A DNA stretch of 64,000 nt from Embiotoca jacksoni (GCA_022577435.1 JAKOON010000027.1:2189533-2253532), one strand, 5' to 3'; numbered from the stretch's first letter, positions 1-64,000 are shown. Numbers and translations are program-made. The notes: generated from the letters alone by a model not told the origin.

Positions 1-27
1 CACACACACGCACACGCACACACACAC
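1..27. repeat. (CA)n microsatellite at window edge
   Basis: CA tract with two CG interruptions; it may extend beyond the window. Confidence 0.9.
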
Positions 28-2274
28 TGGACAGATGACAGACAGCTTCTTGTAAATGGGCGGATGATGACGGGGCCGATGAGAGGATGACTGGAGGAAG
101 AGGAGCTGTACTGTACCTTTGTATCTTCCTAATGCTGCATTGTTAAAACAGAGACAAGCACAGTGAGGACAGGTGCAAAGATCGTGAAAGACAAAAGAGG
201 TTAGTTAGCCGCATGGAGAGAGGGGGAGGGTGGGGGAGTGGGAGGCGGAGGGGGTGAAACGTGCTCTCCCTGAAGAGCTTCAACCACGTCCGACCCAGAG
301 AGGAAATTACTGCTCTATTTAAGCTCTAATTAGGTCGACGTTTCCCTCATGGATAGAAACGAAACCCCCGCCAAAATAAAAGAGAAGGTGAGAGGTTTCC
401 TGGAGCTGCAGAGACTCCTTCACTGGTCTGGTTTCTTTGCAGTGGTGACATTTCATTACTATTTCTATTACTAACCAAGTACCAGTCAAAAGTTTTCCAC
501 TCAAATCAAGTACAAAACAAGCTTTTTAATTGAAGTAACTGCTTTAATTTGACTTTAATTGACTTCTGGTCATCTACTTTTAGGATAATCTGATGATGTT
601 TTAGGTCATATTCATGCAGAAATACAGAAAAGTCTAAATTTTCAAGCACCACTGAATAATCCGTAGATACTAAATCAGTAATCTTTATCTCTCCACTTCA
701 TCTCTGATAAACTGAAGTCCTGGTGCTACGAAGACAAGTGAGCCCTTTGTTTTAAACGACTTCATCCACTCTACTGTATCATGAGTTCGTTCAGGAGGGA
801 GTCACCTTATGACACTTTTCCCATCATTGTTTCCCACAGCGGAGCGAGCTTTAGTATCTGAACATGAAGTAACTCATGACAGGGACGTATATTAATAAAA
901 AAAAAAAAAGCCCCGTCTTAAACTCAGACAACCTCTCTGTTGAAGCCTCGCCCGGGTTCTGAAGACAGATGTGTGTTTCTCTACTGAAAGCTGAGCTCCA
1001 TTGATCAGACCCGCTCGGTCCAGGTTTAATTAGCCGGGCCTCCTCCCCGCAGGGCCCGATAAGAACGAGGGTGTATTAAAGCATTAGAGAAAGACACTCG
1101 GAGACAGACAGCGGGAGAGAAAGAGAGCGACCGACTGCTTTTTCAACTAATCCTCCTCCGCGGCTGCAGGATTGTGGGATTGCTCATTTTCACAGACTAA
1201 ATGTCAGCTCCCTCTCTCGTCTTTTCCTTTTTCTTTTTTTTCCCCCTCCCTTTCTTCCCGTCTCACCGGGGCCGCAGAGCGCTGCAGATAAAGAGCGAGA
1301 CGGCGTCCTCTCTGTCCAACTCGGACGTGAAACCGAGCTCCTCACATGAAACCGGGGGAGTTTTTCTGAGTCCTGTCAGGCGGGGCGGGTCGCGTAGGAC
1401 GAAATTTACTCGACGTGGCCTCGTCTGGAAAAAACAAACCGTCTCTTTAAGCCGTCGGTCAGGACGGGCGAAGGAGCGAGGACGCCCGGGCAGGTGGAGA
1501 CGGCCGATGATTGATCCAGCGTGATCGCTGGGAGGGTTTCAGACCAGAAGGTTTCTTCACAACCGGCTTTCATCCGACTCGTAGACGGAGGATCGTTTGA
1601 AGTCGTAGTTGTGGACCATCGGGATGTTACTTATTGATGTGCGACAGCCGTCAATCAAACCACGAGGTTTGGAAAAGCAGAGCGTCTCTTCCTGTATCGT
1701 TTTTCACTTTCAGGTTAGCAGTGTTTGCATCTCTCGGTCCATCACTTTGCTCCAGAGTCTTTGCATTTCTTATCACGTTACCTCGCGTGACTTTGCGCCG
1801 TATAATTGCACAAGAAAATGTTTTTTTTCTTGTGTAACACTTATTTTTAATGCCCCATTTTTGCTGTCAGTCTTTATGCTAAGCTAAGCTAACTGTATTT
1901 CGCTCCATACTTACAGACATGAGTGATTTCGATCTTCTCGTCAAACTCGTCAAACTATTTCTTTCATCTGCTGAAGTCAGTTTTTAAAACTGATCAATAA
2001 AACGACTTGTATTGTTGTTTCAGCGCTTTCACGCAAAAAAAAAAAAAAAAAGAAAAATCTGAATTTTCACCTAAATATTCAACACAAGTATGACTTTCCG
2101 GAAGTCCTCCGGTTGTCTATTAATCTCCTCCTGCTACTGTAATTTTTTGGGGTATTATTAATAAATTCTTGGCTGTTTTCTAACCTAACACGTCTCCTAG
2201 ATTTCGCTCTGCTCCCAAAACTGCTGCCAAACCTTTTCAGAAATGTATTTTAAACAGAGACGGGAGCGTCGTAC
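1..2274 (-). other. arhgap44 intron 16 (partial)
   Basis: No coding exon recognised on either strand. It holds a CA tract at 1-27, A-runs near 898 and 2034, and a GC-rich patch around 1000-1520 without recognisable protein similarity. I looked for the tail exons (LRKIQSMG, VMDTNW) and did not find them. Confidence 0.7.
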
Positions 2275-56503
<54,229 letters not shown>

Positions 56504-56900
56504 CTTGTGTTTTTCTGCGTTACCACCGAGCAGTAGAGCCACTCCACATATCTCATTGATAGGAATAAAAGTCGGATCTCCGCGCTGGTCTGAGGCGGAC
56601 GAGGAGCTTCGGGGGTTTAAACATCCACTTTGGGCATCGCGGCGGTGGAAACACGAACACACGGCCGACGATCGGCGCGTTAATTCCTCCTCATTTTGCT
56701 GATGAGGACTTTGTGTCTCTGTCATCCGCCTCGCTCCGTCGCTCCGGAGACGCTGGACCAATTTCTCTCCCTCTCCCTCTCTCCCTCTCTCTCCCTCTCT
56801 CCCCCAGCGCTGACAGCTCAACGCTCCCCACTCGGCGCATCATGGGAAATGTAGTTTACCTGGAGAAGAACCATATATTCATACTCAACCACAGCATTAC
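56504..56900 (-). promoter_or_regulatory. arhgap44: arhgap44 5'UTR/promoter region
   Basis: CpG-rich sequence upstream of the arhgap44 start, including a CT-rich tract at 56762-56806 and a ZNF143-like site at 56837-56855. The transcription start cannot be placed. The frame of the main start is open upstream through 56821. Confidence 0.6.
56837..56855 (-). promoter_or_regulatory. ZNF143/Staf-type motif
   Basis: The minus strand reads ACTACATTTCCCATGATGC, which fits the ACTACAATTCCCAGCATGC promoter motif bound by ZNF143 in vertebrates. It lies about 340 nt upstream of the arhgap44 ATG. Binding is inferred. Confidence 0.6.
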
Positions 56901-57019
56901 TAAATCTTAACCAACAAAAATGTAAATTCCGTTCTATGATTATCAAAGTTACTTATTAAATAATAATAAAAAAGGATAATACGACATATTTACATTTGCA
57001 TGACTGAACTATGTATTTG

Positions 57020-57109
57020 CACTGCATTGTACTTATTTAGACTTAGATTTACATAAAAATGTCCCTCTGAGGGATTAATAAAGTATATATTTATCTATCT
57101 ATCTATCTC
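57020..57109 (+). mobile_element. LINE-type 3' tail with (CTAT)n
   Basis: The stretch AATGTCCCTCTGAGGGATTA, then ATAAAGTAT and CTAT repeats (57091-57109), is the tail typical of fish CR1/L2/Rex-class retroposons. Only the 3' end is present; no coding part. Confidence 0.65.
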
Positions 57110-57117
57110 ATCTCGAC

Positions 57118-57260
57118 TTCAGACTTTAATTAATCCCACAGTGGGAGAATTCAGTCATCACAGCAGCATAGAAACACAGTTAGGAAAAACAAATGCACAC
57201 AATAAGAAAGAAAATACAAATATGTATACAATAAAAATAAGATAGATAAATCGTATGCAA
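57118..57260 (-). mobile_element. LINE-type 3' tail, opposite orientation
   Basis: The minus strand reads GAATTCTCCCACTGTGGGAT, then TAATTAAAG, the same class of retroposon tail. It lies head to head with the tail at 57020-57109. Confidence 0.6.
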
Positions 57261-57880
57261 TGTTAAGTGTATATTAACAATACAGTGTCAAATGGCTGCC
57301 TGAAGCATTATAGTCACATCTGGATTATCTACAGTTTTGCAGGTTAGTAATCTGCCGTGTTATTTGAAATGTCAGACATATTATCATAAACTGATCTTAT
57401 TTATAGCTCACAAAAGGGAGCTGTCGTTTCTCCTTGAATATTCAGGAGGGCATTGTTAATTATCGATATGCTTTATTGGCCATCTTGACAGGATGTGGTG
57501 GCAGTTTGTGCAGGTGAATAGCATCATCTGGTGGCTCAAGTGTAAAATACTACTACACGATTATGTCAAAATACACTTTTTGTACATGTTGTTTATAAAT
57601 CAACTACTTCTGAAAGACTTTTTGCGATATTAAAGTAGAGCAGGTACACGTGTATCCCAAAGGATTACTTTAAATACCATTGTCACTAAAGGAGTCAGAG
57701 AAAAAACACCTACAGTCAAATTGGGAAAAACTAAATTTAACAGTTTGCTATGAAATAAAATTACCAAGAAATTTAACAACGCAGGTGCTCGTGTCGAACA
57801 AGCCGCTGCACAGGAGAGATTTATGAGCTGCAATAAACCCGTGGATGGTGGCGCTGCACGGTGAAGTGATAGGCTTACCG

Positions 57881-57900
57881 TGACGTCAGACGTGACGTCA
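57881..57900. promoter_or_regulatory. two perfect CRE palindromes
   Basis: TGACGTCA occurs twice (57881-57888 and 57893-57900), 4 nt apart, in the intergenic region about 760 nt upstream of the stx4 start. The CREB/ATF consensus is exact on both strands. Confidence 0.6.
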
Positions 57901-57924
57901 CAGAACCCAAGGTGGGCATTCACA

Positions 57925-58050
57925 AAAAGAAAAATAAATTGTAGATCTGTTCAGATGATTCAGATCTGCTCCAAAATAATATCGTTTCTTCCCTGGTCCT
58001 CTCTACACCGTTCCACCAAGTTTCATGAAAATCAGCTGTAATTTTTTTTA
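57925..58050. repeat. interspersed repeat fragment
   Basis: GATCTGCTCCAAAATAATAT followed by CGTTTCTTCCCTGG and ACCAAGTTTCATGAAAATC is a phrase I recognise from teleost interspersed repeats. Family unnamed. Confidence 0.5.
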
Positions 58051-58446
58051 TTTAATTTTTTTTATTTCAAGCACTGATAAATGCCAAAATAAGGAGAAAG
58101 TAGTTGAAATTTTAACTTCTAGCCAAATGGTGGTCAAGACACATAATAATGACATAACTGAGCAATTTCCCCTGTTCCAATTTAACTGTTGGAGGAGGGA
58201 AAGCTGTCTGAAAACACATTTTATGCTGTCATGTAAACTTTAAAGATGTACTGGAACTCTAAAACCGCACAGAAATATGTTTACATAACAGTTGAATAAA
58301 CAAAAACATAAAAAAATATCAACTTATATTGTCCATCAATAATAATAATAATTGTATAATGTTAACATAAATACATTTAAAATAAAAATAATTGTAAAAA
58401 AAATTTAAAAAAAGGTGAAACGACGCCTCTGTAATACCACTTGTTG

Positions 58447-58463
58447 TCACGAGGGGCGCCAAT
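58447..58463 (+). promoter_or_regulatory. stx4: stx4 promoter-proximal CTCF-like core and CCAAT box
   Basis: TCACGAGGGGCGCCA resembles the CTCF core and overlaps a CCAAT box (58459-58463). Both lie about 200 nt upstream of the stx4 ATG. The positions are consistent with a core promoter, but no start site is known. Confidence 0.45.
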
Positions 58464-58534
58464 GAGTCTCAGTTGAACGTGAAGAAGCAGCAGCAGCAGA
58501 AGAAGAAGAGGCGCTGCTGTAGTTTACTCGCTGA

Positions 58535-58579
58535 ATGACAGCAGAGCGAAGTTTACAGGTTTTCACGGTTCAGGTTTGA
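58535..58579 (+). other. short upstream ORF before stx4
   Basis: ATG followed by 13 codons and TGA, out of frame with stx4 and ending 82 nt before its ATG. A second, shorter one lies at 58462-58476. They matter only if transcription starts upstream of them. Confidence 0.4.
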
Positions 58580-58661
58580 CTTGCCAGACTTCCGGCGTGG
58601 AGCCGCAGCGTTTCTGACTTCAGACTTTGCGCTTCGCTCTGAAAAAAGAAAAGAAAGAAAG

Positions 58662-58691
58662 ATGCGGGACCGAACTCAAGAATTAGGAAAC
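58662..58691 (+). CDS. stx4: stx4 coding exon 1 (N-peptide)
   Basis: Encodes MRDRTQELGN and ends AAC|GTGAGT. The ATG has A at -3. This peptide is the syntaxin-4 N-terminal Munc18c-binding motif, which fixes the start. Confidence 0.97.
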
Positions 58692-61600
58692 GTGAGTTTG
58701 AAAAGTTGACGGCTGAACGTTAGCCGCAGCGAGCTAACCTGCTAATGTGCCCAAGTTCGTTCCCGTTGAGTCGAGAAACGGCGTCTGACCTCCGGAGTCC
58801 GCTGGCAGCTCCGACCGGCAGCCGACATCCAGAAGAAGTCGGTCAAATCAGCATGTTTAAAGCTGCTTCGTGCCGTGAGAGCTAACTTTTAGCAGCGGTG
58901 TATTTTCCAGCTTCCGTTGAGGAGAGCAGGCCGGGCTGCAGGGCAGGGCTGCAGGACACATCTCTGATTTCCTCTGTTTGTTTGTTTGTTTGTTTGTTTG
59001 TTTGTTTGTTCTTATTTTATGTTGTTTTTGATGAACCCGGCTTGCAGAACGCGGAGGCTTCAGATGAGGACGAGGAGCACAAAGCTCTGGTGATCAAACC
59101 TGGGACCTCGACAGCCAAAGAGGAGAAGGAGAATGACGCTTTCTTCAAAAAGGTGCATCAAATTTATCAGTCATCCTCCTCTGAGACGTTTATTTTAGGG
59201 CCAAAAGTAGCTTTGCAAAGCATCCCAGGTGTGGACAGAGGACAGGGGACAGAGGACATTTCTCAGGCTTCAAATCTGCTCTCTCAATGTGTTTTGTCAA
59301 CATTTCACTTTCAGTTTCCGTCCAGCTGAGCTGCTCTGATGAAATCTCATCGACATGTAAAAAAAAAATGTTTTTAAAAGCTTCCAGCTTCTCCCAGAGT
59401 CAACATGTGCTCGTCTTTCTTAGTCCCATGTCATAATCTTTTTTTTTTTTGATTATTAGGTTAAATAAAAGAAGTAATTTCTGTTCAGATTAGTGAAGTT
59501 AAAACTTCCCTTTTGCTTGCTGGTGTTGAACTGATGTCGTGGTTCTCGGTAACCTTCATCTGCAAGGCCAGTTTATTTTGTGGAGAACATTTCAACAACG
59601 AGGCATTTCAAAGTGCTTCACGTCAAAACATCAGGATTGTTCTGTTCAGAAAATGTCAAAAAACCTGTTGCAGCCTTTGAATCCTAAAACTTGAATGTTT
59701 TTGGGGTTTTTTTAATTTTTTTTATCCTCTTCAGGTTCAAGAAATCCACAAGGGGATGCAGAGCCTGAAGGGGATCGTGTCGGAGCTGGAGAACAAGCAG
59801 AAGACGGTGCTGGGCGTGGCGCTGCCGGAGGACAGTACGTACGCTCGCTCGGCTTCACCAGTCAGTCGTACAGTAATAAACTCGAGTAGCTGATTGCTCA
59901 TCTTCCTCCCATTCAGGTATGAAGAAAGACCTCCAAACCCTCCGAGAGGAGATCAAAACGTTGGTGACTCAGATCCAGAGGAAGCTGAAGAGTGGGTGTC
60001 TCTCAACTGCTTTTTTTTTTGTTGTTGATTTATTTTTCAAGTCACCTGAATTATAATAATGAATAACTTCATCCGCAGGTATTGAACCCAAGAAGAAGGA
60101 GGAGGAGGATGGAAAATATATTCCCATAATTGTTCGGATGCAGCGCACTCAGGTAGGTCCCCTTTTGATGTTTTTAAAGATTTTTAACTTCTAACATTTT
60201 ATTTTTTTTGGAGTTTCTGAACTTCAGGTGTTCTAATATTTTGTTTTTTAAACGTGTCTCCGTGCAGCACAGCATCCTGTCCAAGGAGTTTGTGGAGCTG
60301 ATGGGCCACTGCCACACCATCCAGTCGCAGTACAGAGAGCGCAACGTGGAGCGGATACAGAGGCAGCTGAAAATCAGTGAGAGGGTTTTTTTTTTTATTT
60401 TATTTATCGGAGGAGATCCCAATAGTTTAGCGTCTCTCCTGCAACATTTCTCAAAAGCACTGATCTCCTCTGACTGCAGCCTGCACCAACGTGACGGACG
60501 AAGATCTGGAGGCGATGCTGGATAGCGGCCAGACGGATGTTTTCACCCAGAACGTGAGTAAATTCGACGCGAACCGAAGGGAAAGGAGACGTGACTTCCT
60601 GCACGCCTCGGTGCTGGAAACCACAACGCTCAATATATCCGCTGCAGAAGAACATCTGCAGGTGTTTCTTCAAAGAGCTTTTAGTCACTTTTTTTAAAAA
60701 GGTTTGAAGATGATGACAGATTTGCTCTGTTGTCGCCTCTCTGGCTGCTCAAACCGGACCAGAAGTTTGGTAAGAAAACGAGCCCGTAGACTAAACGTCT
60801 GTCGTCTCTCAGTAGTTGAAATGTAGTTAAAGAGTGCTGCTGGTGTTCGTGCAGCTTTTTAATAGATTTAAAACCCTGAAAACTCCCACGACTCACCTCC
60901 CCATGAATCTGCGGTCGTCCAGATCCTGATCGACGCCAAAGCCACGAAGCAGGCCCTGAACGAGATCGAGTCGCGGCACGACGAGATCATGAAGCTGGAG
61001 CGGAGCATCCGAGACCTGCACGACATGTTCCAGTACCTCGCCATGGAGGTGGAGGCTCAGGTGCGCCGCCGCCATCATCCACACTCCTTTTATTTCGGGG
61101 CCCGGTTTGGTTTCCCGACGGAGCGTCTGACTTTCTTTCTGTCCTTTAGGGGGAGATGGTGGATCGGATCGAAAACAACATCAAGCAGTCTTCGGACTAC
61201 GTGGAGAAAGCGAAGGACAACACGGAGAAGGCCGTCACGTATCATAAGAAAGCGCGCAAGGTACGTTGTGAAGAGGAGCGTTTAACTTACTGGAAAAACC
61301 TTCAGTGGACCCGTTCAACATCCGTCTCACGTTACATCATCTAGACCCTAATTACCAAATTAAATTGTTAAATTGGATTTGGACAGATTACACACAGATC
61401 AGCTGTAACATGAAGTACAACATCCCAGCAATAAATCATCATAAGGTTCTTTAGTCTGAGTGAAAGAGGTGTTGATTTAAAAACATTAGGAACAGGGATG
61501 CAAACATCATTTTCTTTTTTCTAAATCAGTTTAAAAAGCTGTTCAAGCAGCAGAAGAACGGGAACATGTAAAACCTCGGTAGGGCCAAAATATTAGGAAC

Positions 61601-62116
61601 AACTTTCACTTTGTGTAAACCCATAAATCAATCTCCAAAATGACAATTAAAATAAATCAGCATCTCTCTGTCTCTCTTTAACAACTGAACATTAAGAGGA
61701 CTTCTCGCTGGGCTGTTGTGGCTGATTTCTGCCTCCAAAGCTAAATCCTAAAACATTTCAACTTTTTGTGCCGTTTCCTCGATGAAAAACAAAGTGTGTG
61801 TAAAGGTCTCAAAATGTCAAAAAATAAATAAATAAATAAAAAAAGGGAGCCGGTAAACACTCGCTGATCTCAGTCAAGTCCGACTTGTGCTGCGCTGCAA
61901 AGTCTGTAAATGTTGACACTGGAAACGGGCCGAGCAGAACCCATTCTGCACCGGTAGAGACCGACGAGTTTCACTTGATTCTTTATGCACTAATCTTCTT
62001 TTTTTTTTTTTTAACCTTTTGTTCCTCTCCCTCTGCAGAAAAAAGTCTGGATTGCGATCTGTGTGGCCATCCTCATCCTCATCCTCGTCATCACGCTGGC
62101 CACCACCTTCAGCTAG
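58662..62116 (+). CDS. stx4: syntaxin-4, complete (10 coding exons)
   Basis: Syntaxin-4 is the plasma-membrane Qa-SNARE that pairs with SNAP23-type and VAMP proteins in exocytosis and is controlled by Munc18c. Ten exons with GT/AG borders join into 297 residues, the length of human STX4. MRDRTQEL is the Munc18-binding N-peptide, almost identical to mammalian MRDRTHEL. Habc helices span about 46-165, and the VERIQRQLKI segment follows. The SNARE helix spans about 207-270, with the zero-layer Gln at 235 (VEAQ|GEMVDRIE). A basic KKARKKK stretch precedes a single C-terminal membrane segment (WIAICVAILILILVITLATT). The N-peptide and the LDSGQTDVF segment favour STX4 over STX1, 2 or 3. All motifs are intact, with no frameshift or stop. 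Confidence 0.97.
58692..59047 (+). other. stx4 intron 1
   Basis: 356 nt. GC-rich in the first half, then a (TTTG)n microsatellite at 58976-59011 before the exon 2 acceptor. Confidence 0.8.
58976..59011. repeat. (TTTG)9 microsatellite
   Basis: Perfect tetranucleotide tract in stx4 intron 1, ending 37 nt before exon 2. Confidence 0.95.
59048..59152 (+). CDS. stx4: stx4 coding exon 2
   Basis: Thirty-five residues: NAEASDEDEEHKALVIKPGT, then STAKEEKENDAFFKK. An acidic linker with the conserved ALVI(K/H)PGT segment. Acceptor TTGCAG, donor AAG|GTGCAT (weak). A (TTTG)9 tract lies upstream of the acceptor. Confidence 0.96.
59153..59734 (+). other. stx4 intron 2
   Basis: 582 nt, plain, with T-runs. 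Nothing recognised. Confidence 0.7.
59735..59834 (+). CDS. stx4: stx4 coding exon 3
   Basis: Reads VQEIHKGMQSLKGIVSELEN, then KQKTVLGVALPED and one base of Ser. Habc helix A. Acceptor CTTCAG, donor A|GTACGT. Confidence 0.96.
59917..59991 (+). CDS. stx4: stx4 coding exon 4
   Basis: Reads (S)MKKDLQTLREEIKTLVTQI, then QRKLK and one base of Ser. Habc helix B. Acceptor TTCAG, donor A|GTGGGT. Confidence 0.96.
60079..60152 (+). CDS. stx4: stx4 coding exon 5
   Basis: Reads (S)IEPKKKEEEDGKYIPIIVR, then MQRTQ. The loop between helices B and C and the start of helix C. Acceptor CCGCAG, donor CAG|GTAGGT. Confidence 0.96.
60268..60376 (+). CDS. stx4: stx4 coding exon 6
   Basis: Reads HSILSKEFVELMGHCHTIQS, then QYRERNVERIQRQLKI. 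Habc helix C and the syntaxin YR(E/D)R segment. Acceptor GTGCAG, donor A|GTGAGA. Confidence 0.97.
60480..60553 (+). CDS. stx4: stx4 coding exon 7
   Basis: Reads (T)CTNVTDEDLEAMLDSGQTD, then VFTQN. The linker helix that clamps the closed conformation. Acceptor CTGCAG, donor AAC|GTGAGT. Confidence 0.97.
60554..60922 (+). other. stx4 intron 7
   Basis: 369 nt. Nothing recognised. Confidence 0.7.
60923..61060 (+). CDS. stx4: stx4 coding exon 8 (SNARE helix, zero-layer Gln)
   Basis: Reads ILIDAKATKQALNEIESRHD, then EIMKLERSIRDLHDMFQYLA and MEVEAQ. The first half of the t-SNARE helix; the last codon is the ionic-layer glutamine. Acceptor TCCAG, donor CAG|GTGCGC. Confidence 0.97.
61150..61260 (+). 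CDS. stx4: stx4 coding exon 9
   Basis: Reads GEMVDRIENNIKQSSDYVEK, then AKDNTEKAVTYHKKARK. The second half of the SNARE helix and the juxtamembrane basic residues. Acceptor TTTAG, donor AAG|GTACGT. Confidence 0.97.
61261..62038 (+). other. stx4 intron 9
   Basis: 778 nt. Short (AAAT)n run near 61825-61841. Nothing else recognised. Confidence 0.7.
62039..62116 (+). CDS. stx4: stx4 coding exon 10 (membrane anchor, stop)
   Basis: Reads KKVWIAICVAILILILVITL, then ATTFS and TAG. A tail-anchor helix with one Cys near its start. Preceded by a T-rich tract and CTGCAG. Confidence 0.97.
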   Translation, partial: KKVWIAICVAILILILVITLATTFS

Positions 62117-63480
62117 TCGGTGCCGGGCAGCGAGAGGCCCGAAGCACTTAGTGGATCCGTGTAAATACGTCAGCCCGACAGGAAGAACGGGTGAACTTAG
62201 TCAGCGGATTTTTGTCTATATATACATTTTTTTTTTTTTTTTTATCTCGTGTCCCTCTCTAACCCACCTCGTCCACATAACGGGCCCCTTTGTGTGTTGT
62301 GGTGTTTCTCGTAGAAGAGATGTGCTCTCTGTTGTTTCAACTCAACAATCTCTCCTGCGGTTTCTCTTCCGCTCGAGGCAGCGCTGCAGTTTTTCTAATT
62401 TTTTTTTTGTCACTTTCTTCTTCTGCTAAAACGAACACCAGGATGACTTGTGAACTGTTAGGTCAGACGCTCCTTCCCCTCCTCCCCGTAAACGAAACAA
62501 AAAAGAGGAAATAAGTGACCTTGAGAGCGGCACATGACAGTATTGAACCCCCACACTGGCGCTGATCATTCTGTACTCAGGAAAACTGTGTTGGAGACGT
62601 AAAGAACAATTTGTTTTATAGAGTAGGGCTTTTCTTTTAGAGTAAAATAGACTAATATAATTGTACATAACCTCTATTGCTGGTGATTAAGATTTATGCA
62701 AATGATTTTTAAAACTTGAAACTTGTTTCAAACTGCCTACATGTAAGTGTAAATACAGATTTTTGTTTTTGTTTATTGGTGAAATAACGAGCCCCCTTTT
62801 TGAGTCTTTTTTTTAATTACTTTTTTCTCCAAAGGTCTCAGCACTGCAACAACAGGCCCAAGGTCCTTTCTTTGATTTTCTTTGTCCTACCAGTTTGTAT
62901 TTATGATTTGAACATTGTGGAAGCTGCTACAAGAGAAGTTCTGCAACAACACATGATGAAATCCTTTTTTTTTTTTTTCTCAAGTTTTCGAAACTTGTGC
63001 CTTCTCCTTCACATCAGGCTGAGAATGTGATGTTGTGCACTAACATTGTCAAGAAGGGATGGAGTGAGTTTGTATTGTTTGTGTGTGTCTGAAGTCACAT
63101 CTGTAACGTTCCCGCGGGGCGCCCAGAGTCTTCGGCCGACGCCGCGACTCGTTTTTCTTCACTCGTTTGTCACGTCGTTGCGAAGCCTCCATCGGGATGT
63201 GTGGAGGAGTCCTGCAGCGGTCGACGCGTCAACCAACCAGGAATCACATTTACCACGAATATGACAAACGTGTGAAGAAAAATGAACCAGAACTGTGGAA
63301 GGAAGTCCGGTTCAAGTCTCCTTGATGAAGCAGGAAAAGGCTGCTTTAAAAAAAAAAAAAATCAAAGGCTGACAGGACAGCGCGGTGATTTTACTACTGT
63401 GTAATATTATGGCTGATGAATTTTGCATCACTCATTTATTTTAATATAGTTTTTAAAATAAAATACTTCCATGGTCTATG
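62117..63480 (+). other. stx4: stx4 3' untranslated region
   Basis: It runs from the TAG to just past the AATAAA at 63457. T-rich, with no second open frame of note. The end is inferred from the signal only. Confidence 0.75.
63457..63462 (+). terminator. stx4: polyadenylation signal AATAAA for stx4
   Basis: Canonical hexamer followed 25-45 nt later by a GT/T-rich stretch (TGTGTTTGTCTTTTGTGTC). It is the most convincing signal after the stx4 stop. Confidence 0.75.
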
Positions 63481-64000
63481 ATTATTGTGTTTGTCTTTTG
63501 TGTCTAAAGCTGAAACCAGACTTTAAAAACAAAATATTCAGAGACCCAGGGTTTAAAAAGTGAAGCCATTAAAAGTGTAATACCACTGAGGACCACTAGG
63601 GGGCGGCTCCTATAGACTCCCATTGACAAAGCATCAACTTCTCATGAAATCTCAGTAAATGTTTTCCATAAATCATGATGGTGTCATCAGATAAATTCCT
63701 TCCTGATCAGTGTTCAGCCATGTTTGAGGACTTACCCGGTTTGATTGACAGGCCTCTGGTGCAGTCAGGTTACCAGTAGAGGTGGGCGGGGTGTCGTCAG
63801 CCTTTCCAGCTCCTCCAAATATGGTCAAAAAACACATCACAGCAGGTCGCTGCCGATTTGGCTGAAGCACAAATAATTTTTGCATCCACCGAAGCAATTC
63901 AAAGTGACATAAAAAAAAAAAAAAATGTTAACTAATTTTTGGTCTTTTTATTCAACTGTAATTGTCTTAAATTTTCAAGTAAAACAATGTGGAATTACAA
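63481..64000. other. downstream flank of stx4
   Basis: Mostly one interspersed-repeat copy (about 63548-63830), then AT-rich sequence. No gene. Confidence 0.7.
63548..63830 (+). repeat. interspersed repeat family A, copy 9
   Basis: A forward copy downstream of stx4 with GACCACTAGGGGGCGGCTCC, GATTGACAGGCCTCTGGTGC and CTCCAAATATGGTC. Somewhat shortened. Confidence 0.8.

Noticed and set aside
1201..1524. 107-codon open frame near the left edge
   Set aside because: Begins with a T-rich Phe run and shows no homology. It is not the missing arhgap44 tail, which runs on the other strand and is Pro/Ser-rich with known motifs.
2266..2274. Reading through the exon 16 donor of arhgap44 (YDAPVSV then stop) as a short isoform end
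   Set aside because: GGGTACG is an acceptable donor at the position where the family has an exon junction. The read-through adds only a few residues, with no supporting evidence of a polyadenylation site.
57630..57923. 97-codon minus-strand open frame between the two genes
   Set aside because: No family similarity, no splice context, and overlaps AT-rich and repeat-like sequence.
59041..59329. Reading through the stx4 exon 2 donor to a stop
   Set aside because: GTGCAT is a poor donor, but the protein continues correctly only if it is used. The read-through residues have no syntaxin similarity.

Overview
This is vertebrate nuclear DNA, almost certainly from a teleost and probably a percomorph. 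It has two multi-exon genes with canonical GT/AG introns. It is crowded with long (CA)n microsatellites and carries decayed Tc1-like transposons, LINE 3' tails and a repeat family typical of fish introns. I see no bacterial, viral, CRISPR or phage feature.

On the minus strand, coding exons 1-16 of arhgap44 (RICH2, a BAR-RhoGAP protein) run from the start codon at 56503 down to 2275. They encode about 508 residues: the whole BAR domain, the whole RhoGAP domain with its arginine finger, and the start of the C-terminal tail. The remaining tail exons lie beyond the left edge. Intron 1 (16630-56450) is about 39.8 kb and makes up most of the window. The other 15 exons are packed into 14.4 kb.

On the plus strand, complete stx4 (syntaxin-4, a plasma-membrane Qa-SNARE) has ten coding exons from 58662 to 62116. 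It encodes 297 residues: an N-peptide, Habc helices, a SNARE helix with the zero-layer glutamine, and a C-terminal membrane anchor. A 3'UTR of about 1.35 kb ends at an AATAAA at 63457. The two genes are divergent, with about 2.2 kb between their start codons. That interval holds a ZNF143-like site, two perfect CREs, a CCAAT box, a CTCF-like site and repeat debris.

Both proteins act at the cell cortex (actin and membrane remodelling versus exocytic fusion), but the sequence gives no evidence that they work together.

The rest is intronic or intergenic: at least nine copies of one interspersed repeat, Tc1-like fragments, LINE remnants, minisatellites and about 16 long CA/TG tracts. The points most worth checking are a (TG)n-T3-AG acceptor beside tandem donors at arhgap44 exon 3, a CTCF-like core carried by the interspersed repeat, a scatter of X-box palindromes along the gene, and a minisatellite grown inside a Tc1-like element. 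I found no convincing undescribed system.
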